The notes under the pieces were generated by a model, which saw only the letters and a program-made list of their open reading frames with translations, had not been told where the DNA came from and made no database searches. A stretch of DNA of 64,000 nt, from positions 36,573,024 through 36,637,023 of the forward strand of contig OU744447.1 of the NCBI GenBank assembly GCA_916610825.1, in the 5' to 3' direction. The DNA is from Haliclystus octoradiatus. Its lineage: Eukaryota > Cnidaria > Staurozoa > Stauromedusae > Haliclystidae. Positions 37,000-50,200 of this stretch are shown piece by piece; the stretch's first letter is position 1, and the number at the start of each line of letters is the position of its first letter. Both the position numbers and the translations under genes were made by a program.

Positions 37000-38265
37000 T
37001 AATATATTTTATTCACATAGTAGATCATTTTTGAAAAGTAAGTTTATTTGGCGCAAACTAACGGAGCGATTAAAAAGCATCCGTTCAGCTCAAGTATTGC
37101 GCAAGTGATGCCAATTGGCCAATTTGTAGCAATTGGCCAATTTGCCACCCGCAAGTCATTGTTCTATAACAAGTAGACCACCCCTTCCAATGTTTCAAAT
37201 TCACCATTTATACCTACTACCCAGGCCGCACACAGGATTCACCAAGGTTGATCCTTCATTAGGCATTAGACTATTTTTGATTGAAGATGCTTCTGGTCGT
37301 TGGTGTGGGTCTTCAGATGTCAAGGATTTTATAAAATCTTCCTATGTTCAAACAAAGAAGAAATAAAATTACAGAATACCACATAAAACTACGACTCCAG
37401 AGGGAAATTCTTAAGAAACATTGTGAAACTGAATTCTATAATATGACGCCATAATTGAACGTAACGCTGAAAATTGATAGGTTGGTCCATGTGTTTGGAA
37501 ATTCAAGGATAAATATTTTCAAAATCCCCGTCAAAATTTGTCAGATGCTCAAAGCTGAAGAAGAATGCGAAAGTTCAATGTATTACTAAAGAAATCATAT
37601 CAGCAAAGCTGTCTCTATTAAGAAAGACCAACATTTCGAAGTTCCAATTTGAACCACTTAAGGACATTTTAGTAAGTGGAAATATCGAATTGAAATTGAA
37701 TTTAAAATCGTTAATCCAAAATTCGAACGACCGTCCGCAATATAAACAAACTTGTCTCTGGCAAATGTTTTACTTTAGAAAAGGGTTACCGCACACCTTT
37801 GCCTTAATTGTATTCATATTTACTATACTTGAAAATGGGGGGAGACACTCGGGAGGTGTTGAAAGCAATCTCCCATGTAGTAAATATGAATACAAACAAG
37901 GTCAAGTGTGTGAAAATTCCAAAAAGAGAAACATTTGCAGACAGCTGTTGCATTTGTCTAGAGGGTTTGGCTACAACTGTTTACAGGAGCACATCTTGTC
38001 TGCAACAGAACATGTGAAGATCATGTGAAAGTATTGCAACGGGTTTCTCATGCATGAAGGTCCTGTGGAAGTATTTTGCCTGTAATAGATATGTGAAAAA
38101 GCTGTAAAGATTTCTACGAAGTCCAACAAAAAGCCAGCAAAAACTAGAACCTGGTTTTGCTTTAGCGTTGTTTTTGTTGGTTTTGCTTTCCTGTAATTAA
38201 TTTTGGATTCTATATTGATACTTGAAAAATGACAAATCACCAGAAAAGATTCAACCATTAGTTAC
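37000..38265. other. Non-coding or decayed sequence, nothing recognised
   Basis: Contains repeated gccaattggccaattt words near 37110-37145 and a plus-strand stretch (37160-38040) with protein-like segments broken by stops. I could not assign it to a family. It lies 3' of kinase exon 38346-38266. Confidence 0.35.
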
Positions 38266-41200
38266 AGATAAACAAGTACTAACATCTCGAGGATATTCTT
38301 CCACAAAGGATTCAGGCAGTTCTCCAATCCTTAACAACATTAGCTTCTAAAAAAAAAAAGTATAAGAGAGAGGGTCAGACATAAAACCATGCCACAGGAG
38401 CGATATTGGATGATGCGATTCCAATGGAACCCATACTTCTCGATTTTGATGTTGGTATTATGTTTAGTGCTACACTTTTGTAAGGAAACTGGGGCTCAAA
38501 TTGCAGAAAAGTTAAGGACAAATGAAGAACATTTCAAGATTTTAAGAATTGCAATTGCAATTCTCAACAAACCTCAAATAAAGCCTTCACAGTCACCATC
38601 ACCAGGCAATCTATCTATCTATGGCATGGATTATACGAGCGAACCAAAGCCAATATATTTCAATTAATTCTTCATTCGAATAAGTTCGCTGTTAGCGCGC
38701 TCCGAATAACACAGTTGAGCTCCCAAGTTTGCATAGTCCAAGCGCGTTAACAGCGTTATACGAGCGAGCTAGATGAGAACCGAATCAAATACATTTTTTC
38801 CACAGAGCCGTGAAAGTCTCCGTAATTACCTTTTGGCGATAAACCGGGGGTTACAAATTAAAGAAAGATTAAAGGCTACCTTCTACAAATAGTACAAATA
38901 GCTGTGTAGATTATCAAATCTACGAATTAAAATGTATCTGGCCAATTACAAATTAAATTGAAAGGGAAAAGCATAATTGAATGCAAAAAATAAATAGATA
39001 AAATTTAATTTGCAAGAAAGAAAAGTTATAATAAGAAAGATTTATATATTTTACAACTTTCAGGTCATAGCGTTTACAAAATGCTAGACTTTGCCCACTT
39101 CAACGTACAGTATCAAACATTTTGGTCATGTGAGTTCTAATTTTTACACTACAAAATTTCAATGACAAAAGAAACCTGTTACATCACGTGATCCATTAGC
39201 TGAATTGATAATTAAATTTGCATGTATAACGCGGCGGGCGAATGTAATTCGATTAAGTGCGAACTCAAAATTGCTATTAGATTCGGTTCGCTTGTATAGC
39301 CCATGCCTATGATAAATTAAATTGCCTGATGATCACTCAATGTCCGATTACTTGCGTTTTTATTATTATGAATAGCTCTCCATTTATAACTTCCTTGAAG
39401 ACTCTCCGTACATTTGAATCCTTAGTAGAGCAGTAAAGTATGCTAACTTGATATGGAACGTTAGGTAATATATTGCTGCCTAATTTTCCTTATGAAAATT
39501 CAGCTTCAATAAGCTAGCCGAAAAATAAAACCAAAGATAAGTCCAAAAGCCGGCAAGTCTTAAAAGCTGAATACGGATTTTCGCTTTATTGAATTTTGGA
39601 AAATCAGAACGAGACTACGGCATATCACCAGTAGTCTCATTTTAATATTCAAAAATACGATAGAAGCTTCTACTTTAACTCTTTCGTAAATCTCTCAACG
39701 TTTTCAGTATTCTGCACTCAAGACCTGCCCTTCAAAAATCTTATATCTAGTTGCGCTTCAAATAGCAAGATTGGGAAATGATATTGCACAGTCAAAATCT
39801 TACCTAGTTAACAGGAAGAAGATACAAGTATAAAGATGACAATAATACATGTGGTCAACAATATTTAAAATTCACTTCGTACCAGAACATTGGAGTCAAA
39901 CCCATTATTAAATCGCAAGGATAAACCTTGTGTTCACAGGTTAGAAGACTTTTCTGTCCTTTTGAGTTTCAAATGTACAAAGCGTCTGAGATCAGGCTAG
40001 GCATTATGGCAACGGCCACTATTGAGCCAGCAAGGATAACATAAGCAATAATTCGATATTATATATGTAAAAGACATATATAAGTGTTGGATATATCATA
40101 ATTTGATTATATTATGCTTACAGATAATCTTTCTGTATCAGTTTTGAACGATGACAGAAGTTCGAATAGCATCAAACCAAGTGAATAAATATCAACTTTA
40201 TGGTTATAAGACTTTCCATCACCCTGCAACTAAAATATGGCCATTAAGATAAGTCATTCAATGCAAGAAACTAGAAGAATCCTGTATCTAGACTAAATAA
40301 GAGTAAATTTTTTACTTCCTTCTTACTGGGGACCATGCATTTGAGCTGGATCAATCTGATTATCTTGGTATGCCAATGAGGAAATTTTTGTGGGGCAGAG
40401 AAGCAAATTCGAGCCTGGGAGTCGAACCCACGATCTCTGAATGTCCGGTCAAGTGTTCTAAGCTTAGGGCTACGTCATCATCAAAACTGCGACTCGCTCT
40501 TGTTAGGTCACCTGGGTTACAAAGTTACACAGCACGCAGTTAGTTTTTCACTTTCCAGCAGTAAAATATCTTGTTTTATAGACTAATCATGGGTCAGACA
40601 AGGTCAAATCAAACGGCTTCGCTCAAAAAAGAAGCTTCTGTTTAAACTTTTTATGCATGTAGATATGGCTACACTGCAAAAATCCAGATTCTGATGTAGA
40701 CTTATTCTGATGAAAACAAGTAATTTTTACTTGAGTAGAAGCATTTTGCTCAGAACAAGTCACATTTTGCTGAAAAAATTATATCAAGCAAAAAATTGCT
40801 TACTTAAATAGTCCTCCAATTGCCTATTTCAAGAATTCTAAAATTGCTCAAAATATTTGTTGTTTCGTGATTTATAAGATTCTGAAAAAATTTCGTTCAG
40901 GTTTTACGAGTCGGGCACAATTCTAAAAACGAGAGTCTGTCAACTCAGTATACTATTCACATTGGAATTGGTTTGAAAGATGAGTATCAATAAAATATGT
41001 TTATGGATAAAAAGCTTGACAAAATGCGAAAAATTGTAATGCTTTCAAATTATCGCAAGCTATCAAACTACCGAGCCTACCAAAAGTACTACGTAATTAG
41101 AAAGATTTCAAAGTATAATTTGTTTGCTGGTTGTTTATGAAAGATATGAGCACTTAAACTTCAAAGGTATATTTTATCTGACTTGCATGTCTTGAGAAAA

Positions 41201-44200
41201 GTTTTTAATTAATTTTTTGATATCCTGAATAATTATTCATGAATTTATTCTGAAATCATCTTCAGGCAGTCGGAGAGAGAATTTAATTAATGTTAATTTC
41301 AAGTATGTTTTATTCAAAGAGTTTGTTTGCAACGTATTACAGTGACTAGCTTGTTTTCTTCTACAAATCCATACCCAATAATATTACCAACTATTGTAAC
41401 ATTTTTTATAAACACTGGTTTTATATAGGTAAGGTACCAAAATTAAATGCTTGTTTTCATGCTTTTGCGGTGACTTTTTTTCCTAAAAATCGATGCTCAG
41501 ATAAAAAAATTCGTTTCTTCTATGTGACGAGTTTTCTAAACGTTCAATTAAATGTATCACGGATACGACTCAGCTCCAGGCTACACAAAATAAAACTCGT
41601 GAAGGATCTCGTCTCGTCAAAAAATCTAAACCTCCCTAATGTCAATAATATAACGACAAAATTCAAAGTAGTTGCTATAATGTTTCAATTTTCCGAAAAA
41701 CTTTAGAGTGGGATAGCATGAAAGTCTACTTTTTTCACATCGATTTCTTGATCGGTCCATTAAGCATTGGGATATGCGATTGATAAAAATGTACGATAGA
41801 ACAAATAGTAAATTAATGATCGAATAGTTAGTTTTTTCAGTATTTCTTCGGATAATTGCTGCGTTTGGAATGCTTTTCATAACACTTGAAAGGGCGTGAA
41901 GTTATGATTCACATTTCGTATTGCATGTCAATAATACTTGTGCGTCATACTCAAGAAATAGTAAATAAATTTGTCATCACCAAACAGGGAAAATAAAACG
42001 TTGCTTCCACTTTCCACAGAAATAAAATTTGAGGAAATTGTGAAATCATGAATTATTCAATTGGTGAAAGATTAGTATTTTGGGACTATTTGGCCTGAGA
42101 AAACGCTGTTTTCATAAAAATTGATGTTGACATACATGTCAATATCATCAAATTCAAGTCTAAATAAGATCTCATTTCTCTTTATTCAACTTAATTAACC
42201 CTGGAACAATATATTCTTGATGTAAAGAAATCTGCAAATTGGAAAAACAGTGTTGAACAGAATTATGAGATGAAATAGTATATCTTTTCTGTACTATGTG
42301 ATTACGAAAGCGATTGATGGTATTGAATAGAGCTTTGCTGTTAGATAGGTGCTCGACTTACTGTTCTGTTTCCTTCATCAAGGCATCCAATTCGTCTGAG
42401 CCAGGAATTTGTGCAAGGCTTGCTTGGAGTGGAGGAAAACCTACTTGACTTCATGGAATAGGGGTCAGTTTCTGGTTGTACGAAGGCTCAAGACCACTAA
42501 GCGATGCCATGCTTCAAACAGATACAGACACATTAGGATATTACATTTTTCTAGCCATCGTCTTCCCAGGACTTCAAACTCTACTACTGATGCTCGCTTT
42601 CGCTTTCATCGACAGGGATTTCACCTCCACGTATCTGGCAAGTACAGTGAAACATCAATCTATAAGGGTATATCTATCTTCCATCAGATCTCTGAATATG
42701 GAAACCGGCTATATGGATCCAATCAATGGTTCACAGCATATCAAAAGTCTCCTTATGGTATTAAATAATCCTAAAATCAACAGCAACAAAAAGATTACCA
42801 ATCTGACCTGATGCTGGTAATGCAACAGTCATAAAACTCAATCATACCAGGTCACTGTACGATCTGGGCTTCTTGTATATAAACTCAGTATATAGTCGCC
42901 CACCTGTAGTGGTGGTAAACCTTTTGCGCCATGACGACTGTTATAATAAAAACTTTGATTCACTTTTGCTGCTGCATCAGACTGTTCAATAACTTTGGAA
43001 AATCCTCTTTTGATCTATAGTTATCTGATAAAGTCGGTAACAATGTTCTGATCTGTCTATTCATCAGGGCAACACTTGGACTTGTCCCAGTTGATGAATG
43101 TGGTGTAGCTCTATGTCATCAATGCAACCTCCACATCAGGAGAATGTAACAAAATTTTAACTATATTTACCGCTTTCTCTGTCTGATCATTTGATTGTGG
43201 CAAGTAGGGCATAGACGGATTGTGATAAAATCCATACTGATCAGCAAACTCAGCAAATTCATCGGCATCAAATTGTGGCCCATTATCATCCACAATTTTA
43301 GTAGAGATACCATAGTAACAAAATAAATTTTTAAACTTATTCACGATAGTTGCACCTTTTGTGCATAAAAGCCGATTATCTTGAATAATCTACTACAATT
43401 GAATATTGAATGCCGTTGTACTCACATAAATCCATGTCTATCTTCTGCTATGGCCGATCTGGTAGCTCGGTAGATTTTAATGTTTCCTTAGCTAAATCAG
43501 CCGGTATTTTTCACATAGCGTGCATGTTTGTATAATTCTTTCCATGTCCAGTTGATGTAAGGCCACCATACTGATGTTTAAGAAAAAACGCGCGTCTTTT
43601 ATATACTCTGATGACCTGCGTGTAGCTTTGTTAATATATCTTCTCTCTGACAGCTAGGTATAGCTGCTCGATCTTTACAAACCACCACGCCATTTAATAC
43701 CAACAACTCTTCTTTGGCTTTTGCAAATGGTTGTGAGCTAATTGGTAATTTTTTAGTTAAATCTGGCCATTTTTTTAACATAAGGAAGGTCTATTACCTG
43801 AGTAAATACTTGATCTTTCACAGTAGCATCTTTGATTAATTTAAGTCTAGTTTCAGTTACTTGAAATCGTTCTTGTACTGCTTCAATATCAATTTCAATG
43901 TCTTCTATTTGAGACATTTCCAATTCGTTTGCGTCTGCAATGCTACAAGACAAAGCGTCTGAAATGACCATTGTTTACCTGGTACCTGTTTAACAACAGG
44001 GTTAAAACGCACCAATTGCATCAATAAGCGCTGACACCTGACTGGAGTGTCAGAAATGTCTTATACCATCATTAGCGGTACAAGTGCCTCTCGATCAGGT
44101 AGTAGTTCAAATTGTTCTAAGCCAACTAAATATCTTTAAAAGTTTTCAAAAGCCTTTGGGCATATCTTTCCTCTGCTGTTGATTATTTGCGAGAGCAGAT

Positions 44201-47200
44201 ACACAACTGGTACTAAACGACCGTTCTCCCGTTGCATTGGCACTCCTCAAAGTCTATACGAGCTAGCATCAGCAATCACAACAATATCTTTATTTAAATT
44301 AAAATAAGATGGAACTTTCCAAATCTTGTTGTTTAGTGTTTCAAATGCCGTTTCTTGTGTTTCAGTCCACATCCAGGTTTTATCTGCTTTGAACAGTTCT
44401 GAAATTGGTGTCGCCTTGGATGCAAGATCCGGTATGAACTTTGCTAGGTAATTTAGTAGATCATTTATAGCTATTATGCGGTCGTTGTGTGGTTTTATAC
44501 CCTCTGAACTAATTGAATGTCCGAAATATTTTAATTCATGACATTTCTCTCATTTAAATTCAGTCATGATACTCTAATCTTTGATAATGTCTCCGGAGCC
44601 GAAGATATTCCCATCGGAATCCGACTAGAACAAAACCGTCTAAACGGTATAATAAATGCTGTGAGAAGTGAGCTTTTGTTCGTCTAACGGTATTTGATAA
44701 TAACCACCTGCAGCATCTAATGCTGTAAACAATGTTGAGCCTACAAGCTGTGATGCAATGTCGTTTAAATTCGGTAACATGTAATGTTCTCTTTTTACAC
44801 TTAAGCCATCGGTGCACACCAATCAGTAGCTTCACCTTGATATCTCTCTTATAATTCCATACCATTTCATCTTTCCAATTCTTTTTTGACTTAAGCCATC
44901 ATTGGAAACGGGACACGACGGGGTTAGAATATCCACTGTCCAATTGATAGCAGAGCTACTATTATTCAAAGCATCAATTCTAAAGCTACTGTTGGTCGGA
45001 TACATCTTCTATTGCTGTACTCTTGCACTCTCTGGCAAAGTGATTTTTCATTTCACACTTGCAGCATTCCTTTTTGTATGCGGGACATTGACCTCTTGCA
45101 TGTTTTGTGTCACAACATACAGATTATAGACTACAGGGATTGGCAACTAAGGTCTGGGCACGAAAAATGTGTTTTTGTTTGAGATTTTCCGGAAACACGT
45201 GATCTCCACCCGACACAGAATTTTGTGAGAAACTTTCACAAGTGTCATTTCAACAACGGGTTTAATGTTCTATTCATTTTATCATCTTTAGTATCTTTGA
45301 GCTGGCTACTTAAATTTCACAAGATTATTTGATCATTTTGAAATGGATGGTCAATTAAATAGCAGTGATTTTCAGTACATCGAATATCTTAAATGTAAGC
45401 AAGGAAGAAAATGGCAAACTCAATCGATGAAAGTTTAGAAAAGCGCGCCAATACAGAAGAGTTTACGTTGTGCTAATATTGCACAATTTTGGTCTATTCC
45501 CTACAAGTCTGCTCGTCAGTTATAAAAACATCTATCTGAAGTTAATTGCGTGGATGAGCACCTTCGGAAAGTTTATTTATTATTGCTGTGGAACTGTTAA
45601 AAAGAATTTCGTAATTAATGATAAGGAGATCAGATGGACTCTTGAAGCAAACACGCTTGAATGTTTTAAAAAAGCCAAAAGTTTAATCTACCTGGGATGT
45701 AGCAGTACAACACTCTGGTTTAGAATTCAACAATACCGATGAAATTATTTTTATTTTTCTACAAAGAATAATAATTTAATATATGAAGTGAGCTAATTTT
45801 CGTACACGAACGACATGGGCTTAATGCTTGTATTGTAACTTGAAAGAGAAACTGGAATAGAAAAAGAAATCGCCAAGGAACAAATGAAAAGAAAATTCTA
45901 ACTTTAAAGAGCAATTCAACATTAATCTGAAAGATAAGATTTATCGACTCGCTTCTGTTAAAATAATTTTGGCTTGGTGTTCAAAATAATTCTGTTTTGA
46001 ATAGCTAAAATGCATTTTCTCAATAGTTTAGTTACTTGAAAAATTAATCGGCCCAAATTGAACAAACTAGGGCAGCATAAATGTGTTGATGATTTCACTT
46101 ATGTTTGATGAGGAAGGAAAATTCTGCTTCTCGTAATGCAACATGCTTTAGCCACTACATCCATGAGATTGTCGGTTTGTGCATATTCTAAAAGTGGAAA
46201 CTCCTCCTCATCAGACAATTTCAAGGATACCCCTGTGACAACGTTGAATTTCTAATGTAGACCTACCTGTTCAGGGCTCATGTATGTTCTTGTGCCAACT
46301 CCAGCAGTATGTTCCTTTCCAGAGGATGTACCTTTAGCAGCGTAGGGAGGGAATACAGGAAATAATATCAATATTATATACAGATAATGTGATATATTGA
46401 GTATCGTAATAGTTGTAATATAAAGAATAAAGTTCAGTTCAACAAGTCTTGTTTTATTTGACAACATTTCGGCATAATATAACATTCGGGCCATTTTCAA
46501 GCCAACAGAGAAGTATTTTATTTTAGTACACAATTCGACTTGTTTTAGATTCAATTTTTAAAACAAAACAGTCGGATATTGATACTGGCTACAAAAACAC
46601 AACCCCGCAAAATAGAAAAAATGAGCAAGGTAACTATTGAGTATCTAAATGTTAACTATTGAATATATAAATGTTTGCAGTTTGTAATATAAACGTTTAC
46701 TGTTTATAAACTTTAGCTGACTAGCGAAACAATCTGCAATAAAGTAGCGACGAAAAAATAGCAAGAAGAACGTTAAATAAGATTAAAATTGTGTACGCAT
46801 AGCCTACAATAAAACAACTTCATCTCATATTTTGTTGCTTGTTTTGCTTTCTCGGGTACAGAATTCAGAAGACTCTTGTATAAAATTGATTCAAAAACAT
46901 TTGCGAATCACTTGTTTACTTTTAAAATTTGAGAGGGAACTTGCTAGCGTTCACTATGAGAAAATAGTGAACGATTGTGCAGCCAATCAGAATAGTCAGT
47001 TTCGACTTAAATGGAATAGATGGCTCTGTGATGACCAATTCATAACAGTAATGTATTACCTTATTAATGTGTCAAGAACGAAATAATGTGTCATTTTTTT
47101 TCTGGAAAAACGGTTAGAGAACACAAATACAGCTTTATAATTGAATGCTGTCGCACCACTCGAATTGTTTGAGTTCACTCAATCTCTATATCGACCTACT

Positions 47201-50200
47201 GATCAATGACTCGCAAGATTTATCACACATTTACTATTTTTCTACCTTAAAGTAATTACTTGATTGTTGGTCTAATCGCAGTGCCAAGGTGCTCAATGCC
47301 AGTAAATGACAGAGCTGTAAAAAATAATGCGTGGCCATTTACTCTATTTATTTATGTACCTCATATATAGTATGTGAGGAGTTTTGAGAGACAATCTACA
47401 TTGATTTTCCAGAAAGTATCGAATATAAAATAGAGACATAAAGCAAATGTGAAATCATTATTTGAGGTGTTTATTCTTCGTTCCGAAATAATCTTGATTT
47501 CTGTTGACAAAGCACATTAATTAATATTCATTCAAATTTTCAAATTCAGAATCATACCTTGTTCATCAGATGGTAACACGGCAGTTGTTACTAATCCAAA
47601 ATCACCAACTTTAACTTTACCATCTTTGAGTAAAATATTTGCAGGCTTTAAACAACAAAAAAATCAGATCGATGTTGTTTAATATTCATAAGGGATTCAA
47701 TACTGTATAGTAATACTAGCTTAGAGCACTATATGCCTATCTCAATTTAGTCGAAACCGACTAGGTTACTATTCGATGATCTGCATTTTAATTGGTTGCT
47801 CAATCGTTCACTATTTTCTCATAGTGAACGCTAGCAAATTCTCTCACAAATTTCAAAAAGTAAACAAGCGATTCGCAAAAGCTTCTGAATCAATTTTATA
47901 CGAGTCTTTATAAATTCTGTGCCCGACAAAACAGAACAAGCAAAAAAATATGAGATAAAGTTGTTTAGTGGTAGGCTATACATATGCATACACAATTTTA
48001 ATCTTATTCAACAACCTACTTGCAATTCTTTCGTCACTACTTTATTGCAGATTAGTTCGCTAGTCAGCTAAAGTTTATAAACAACAAGCTTTTAACTTTT
48101 ATATCAGAAACTGCAAACATTTATATATTTTAAGATATTCAGTAGTTACCTTGCTTAAGTTTGCTATTTTGCGAAGTTGTACTTGTGTTTAGCCAGTATT
48201 AATATGATAATATCCAACTGTTTTGTTTTGAAAATTAAATCTAAATCAAGTCGAATTAAATTCATCCTCCAAATCACGACGCTGCAGTCGTAATGAATTC
48301 CTTCGATTGACGGTTGTGTTTTGAATCAATTATGCAAGAAGCAGATACATAATTTGAATTTATTGCTTTTGATATGTTTTGCTTGTACCACTAGTTGGTT
48401 TCTACTAAAACAATTTGACAACTCGCCCTTGTTGGCTACCGTCGAATAGTCACCGAGGTCCTCCGAGGTTGTCTAATTGTTAAATAGATTATTAGCATTG
48501 AGTGTAGGTCCAGTACTGGACCTTGAGTGATAAAACTTTCAGTTTACTAAATGGGCCACCTAAATAGCAAAAATAATTGAACAGCACCACCGTCTCGCTG
48601 CCCCCCCCCCCCCCTACCATCATGAAATCGAATAAAAAGTAGCCAGAAAAATAATCAGAATTTGATCACAATTGATCAGTTTGTCCCATATATGATCACG
48701 GCTCACAAGCTGATATATAAGCATTTTTACTGGTGGGGGAGGGGCAGAAAGACGTCAGCCCCCCCCCCACCATCATGAAATTTGATATAAAGCATATCAT
48801 TTGAAAGCCCATAATTTGATCATAATTGATCACTACTTTATGTAATTGATCGCGCAACTGCAAGCGAGTTATGACTGTAAATGATCATCAACTGGCATAA
48901 TATAACCAACAGAATATGTAATAATCTTGGGTTTCCACTCAATCCTCAGAAGTGCTTAACTCCTGCAACTACTTTGACCATTTTAGGGATCGAAATCGAC
49001 TCTATTCATCAAATATCGCGCTTAACAGAGGAAAAATGCATGTGTTAAAAGATTTAATTAGGTCATGGATAACCAAAAAACATTGTAATCGCTAAGAGCC
49101 TGAGTTTAGTGGGAAGCCTACACCACGCAGCAAAGGTAGTTTGGCCTGGGAGGGAATTTATTAGGAGGATGCTAGACCTACTATGTTGCTTTTGAAACCG
49201 GAAACACATAATCCACATTATTGGAGACTTCTGTTAGGATTTACAGTAGCGGCAGACCTTCTTGTTGTCCTGAAATAGCTTAAGTTTTTGGCTTTACCCT
49301 GCAATGATGCAAACGCATCACATTGAAGTTTTCACAGATGCTGCTGGTTTTTTGGTTACGCTGCTTATTGGCATTGTCATTGGTTTCCTAACCTTTGGCA
49401 GGCCTGGCAGATTGGGAATTCTATTGCCTACAAGGAACTCTCACCAATCACATTGGTGGTTCATGTCTGGGGAAATCAGTGGATAGGGTTGTATGTTTTG
49501 TTCCAATGTGACCATGAAGCTGTAGCGTATATATTAGATAATCGCACTTCTAAGCACCCAACTCTTATGATGTTGCTACGCAATTTAATCGAACCAAGTC
49601 TGCCAAGTTCAATTTTTCATTCTCATCTCAGCATATTGTTGGCTCTTTCAATTGCATTGCTAATGTCTTATCCCGTTTCCATTTGCAGGATTTAAGGACT
49701 CTAACATGAAACGCAGACCTTCATCCATCAATTGTACCACCCTCATTTCTGGCAACGTCAACCTTGGAAAAACAAATTTTTAATGCCACCAGTTCCTGTT
49801 AAACGGTTGGCTTCTTCTACACGTAAAACATATTCTTCTGCGGACAGCTGACTCCCTGTCCAACTGATGAAATTGTTTTGAGTTGGTTCATTTCTTATCT
49901 ATCTAGAACATTCCATCATTCATCCATTAAAGTCTATCAGTCCGCAGTCCGTTCTCTTTACATAGAACAAGGGTTTTCTGATCTATTGCTGAATAAACCA
50001 CGTTTGCACAGGATACTACAGGGCATTTAACGCTCTTAGGGTAGTCGTTCAAGCCGTCGGCTACCAATTACAACAACGCAACTAAAGTTATTCTTCTAGA
50101 AGATGGACTTTGGCAATTATGACCATGTTATGTATTGGGCAGCTTCCACTTTGGTTTAGTTCGATCCCCATGTCCACCTCCAAGTGTCAGACGTAGCATT

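Noticed and set aside
37690-38040. Overlapping plus-strand frames of 112 and 69 codons
   Set aside because: Two competing frames of similar quality with Cys-rich stretches but no recognisable domain; most likely decayed transposon DNA.
38389-38667. 92-codon plus-strand frame with a hydrophobic start ([14 protein letters not shown])
   Set aside because: Looks like a possible membrane or signal segment, but it lies in the kinase intron, overlaps the start of a dispersed repeat, and lacks splice context or family resemblance.
45470-45742. 90-codon plus-strand frame between Ty3 remnant and kinase exon
   Set aside because: No motif, unremarkable composition, and intronic; likely chance.
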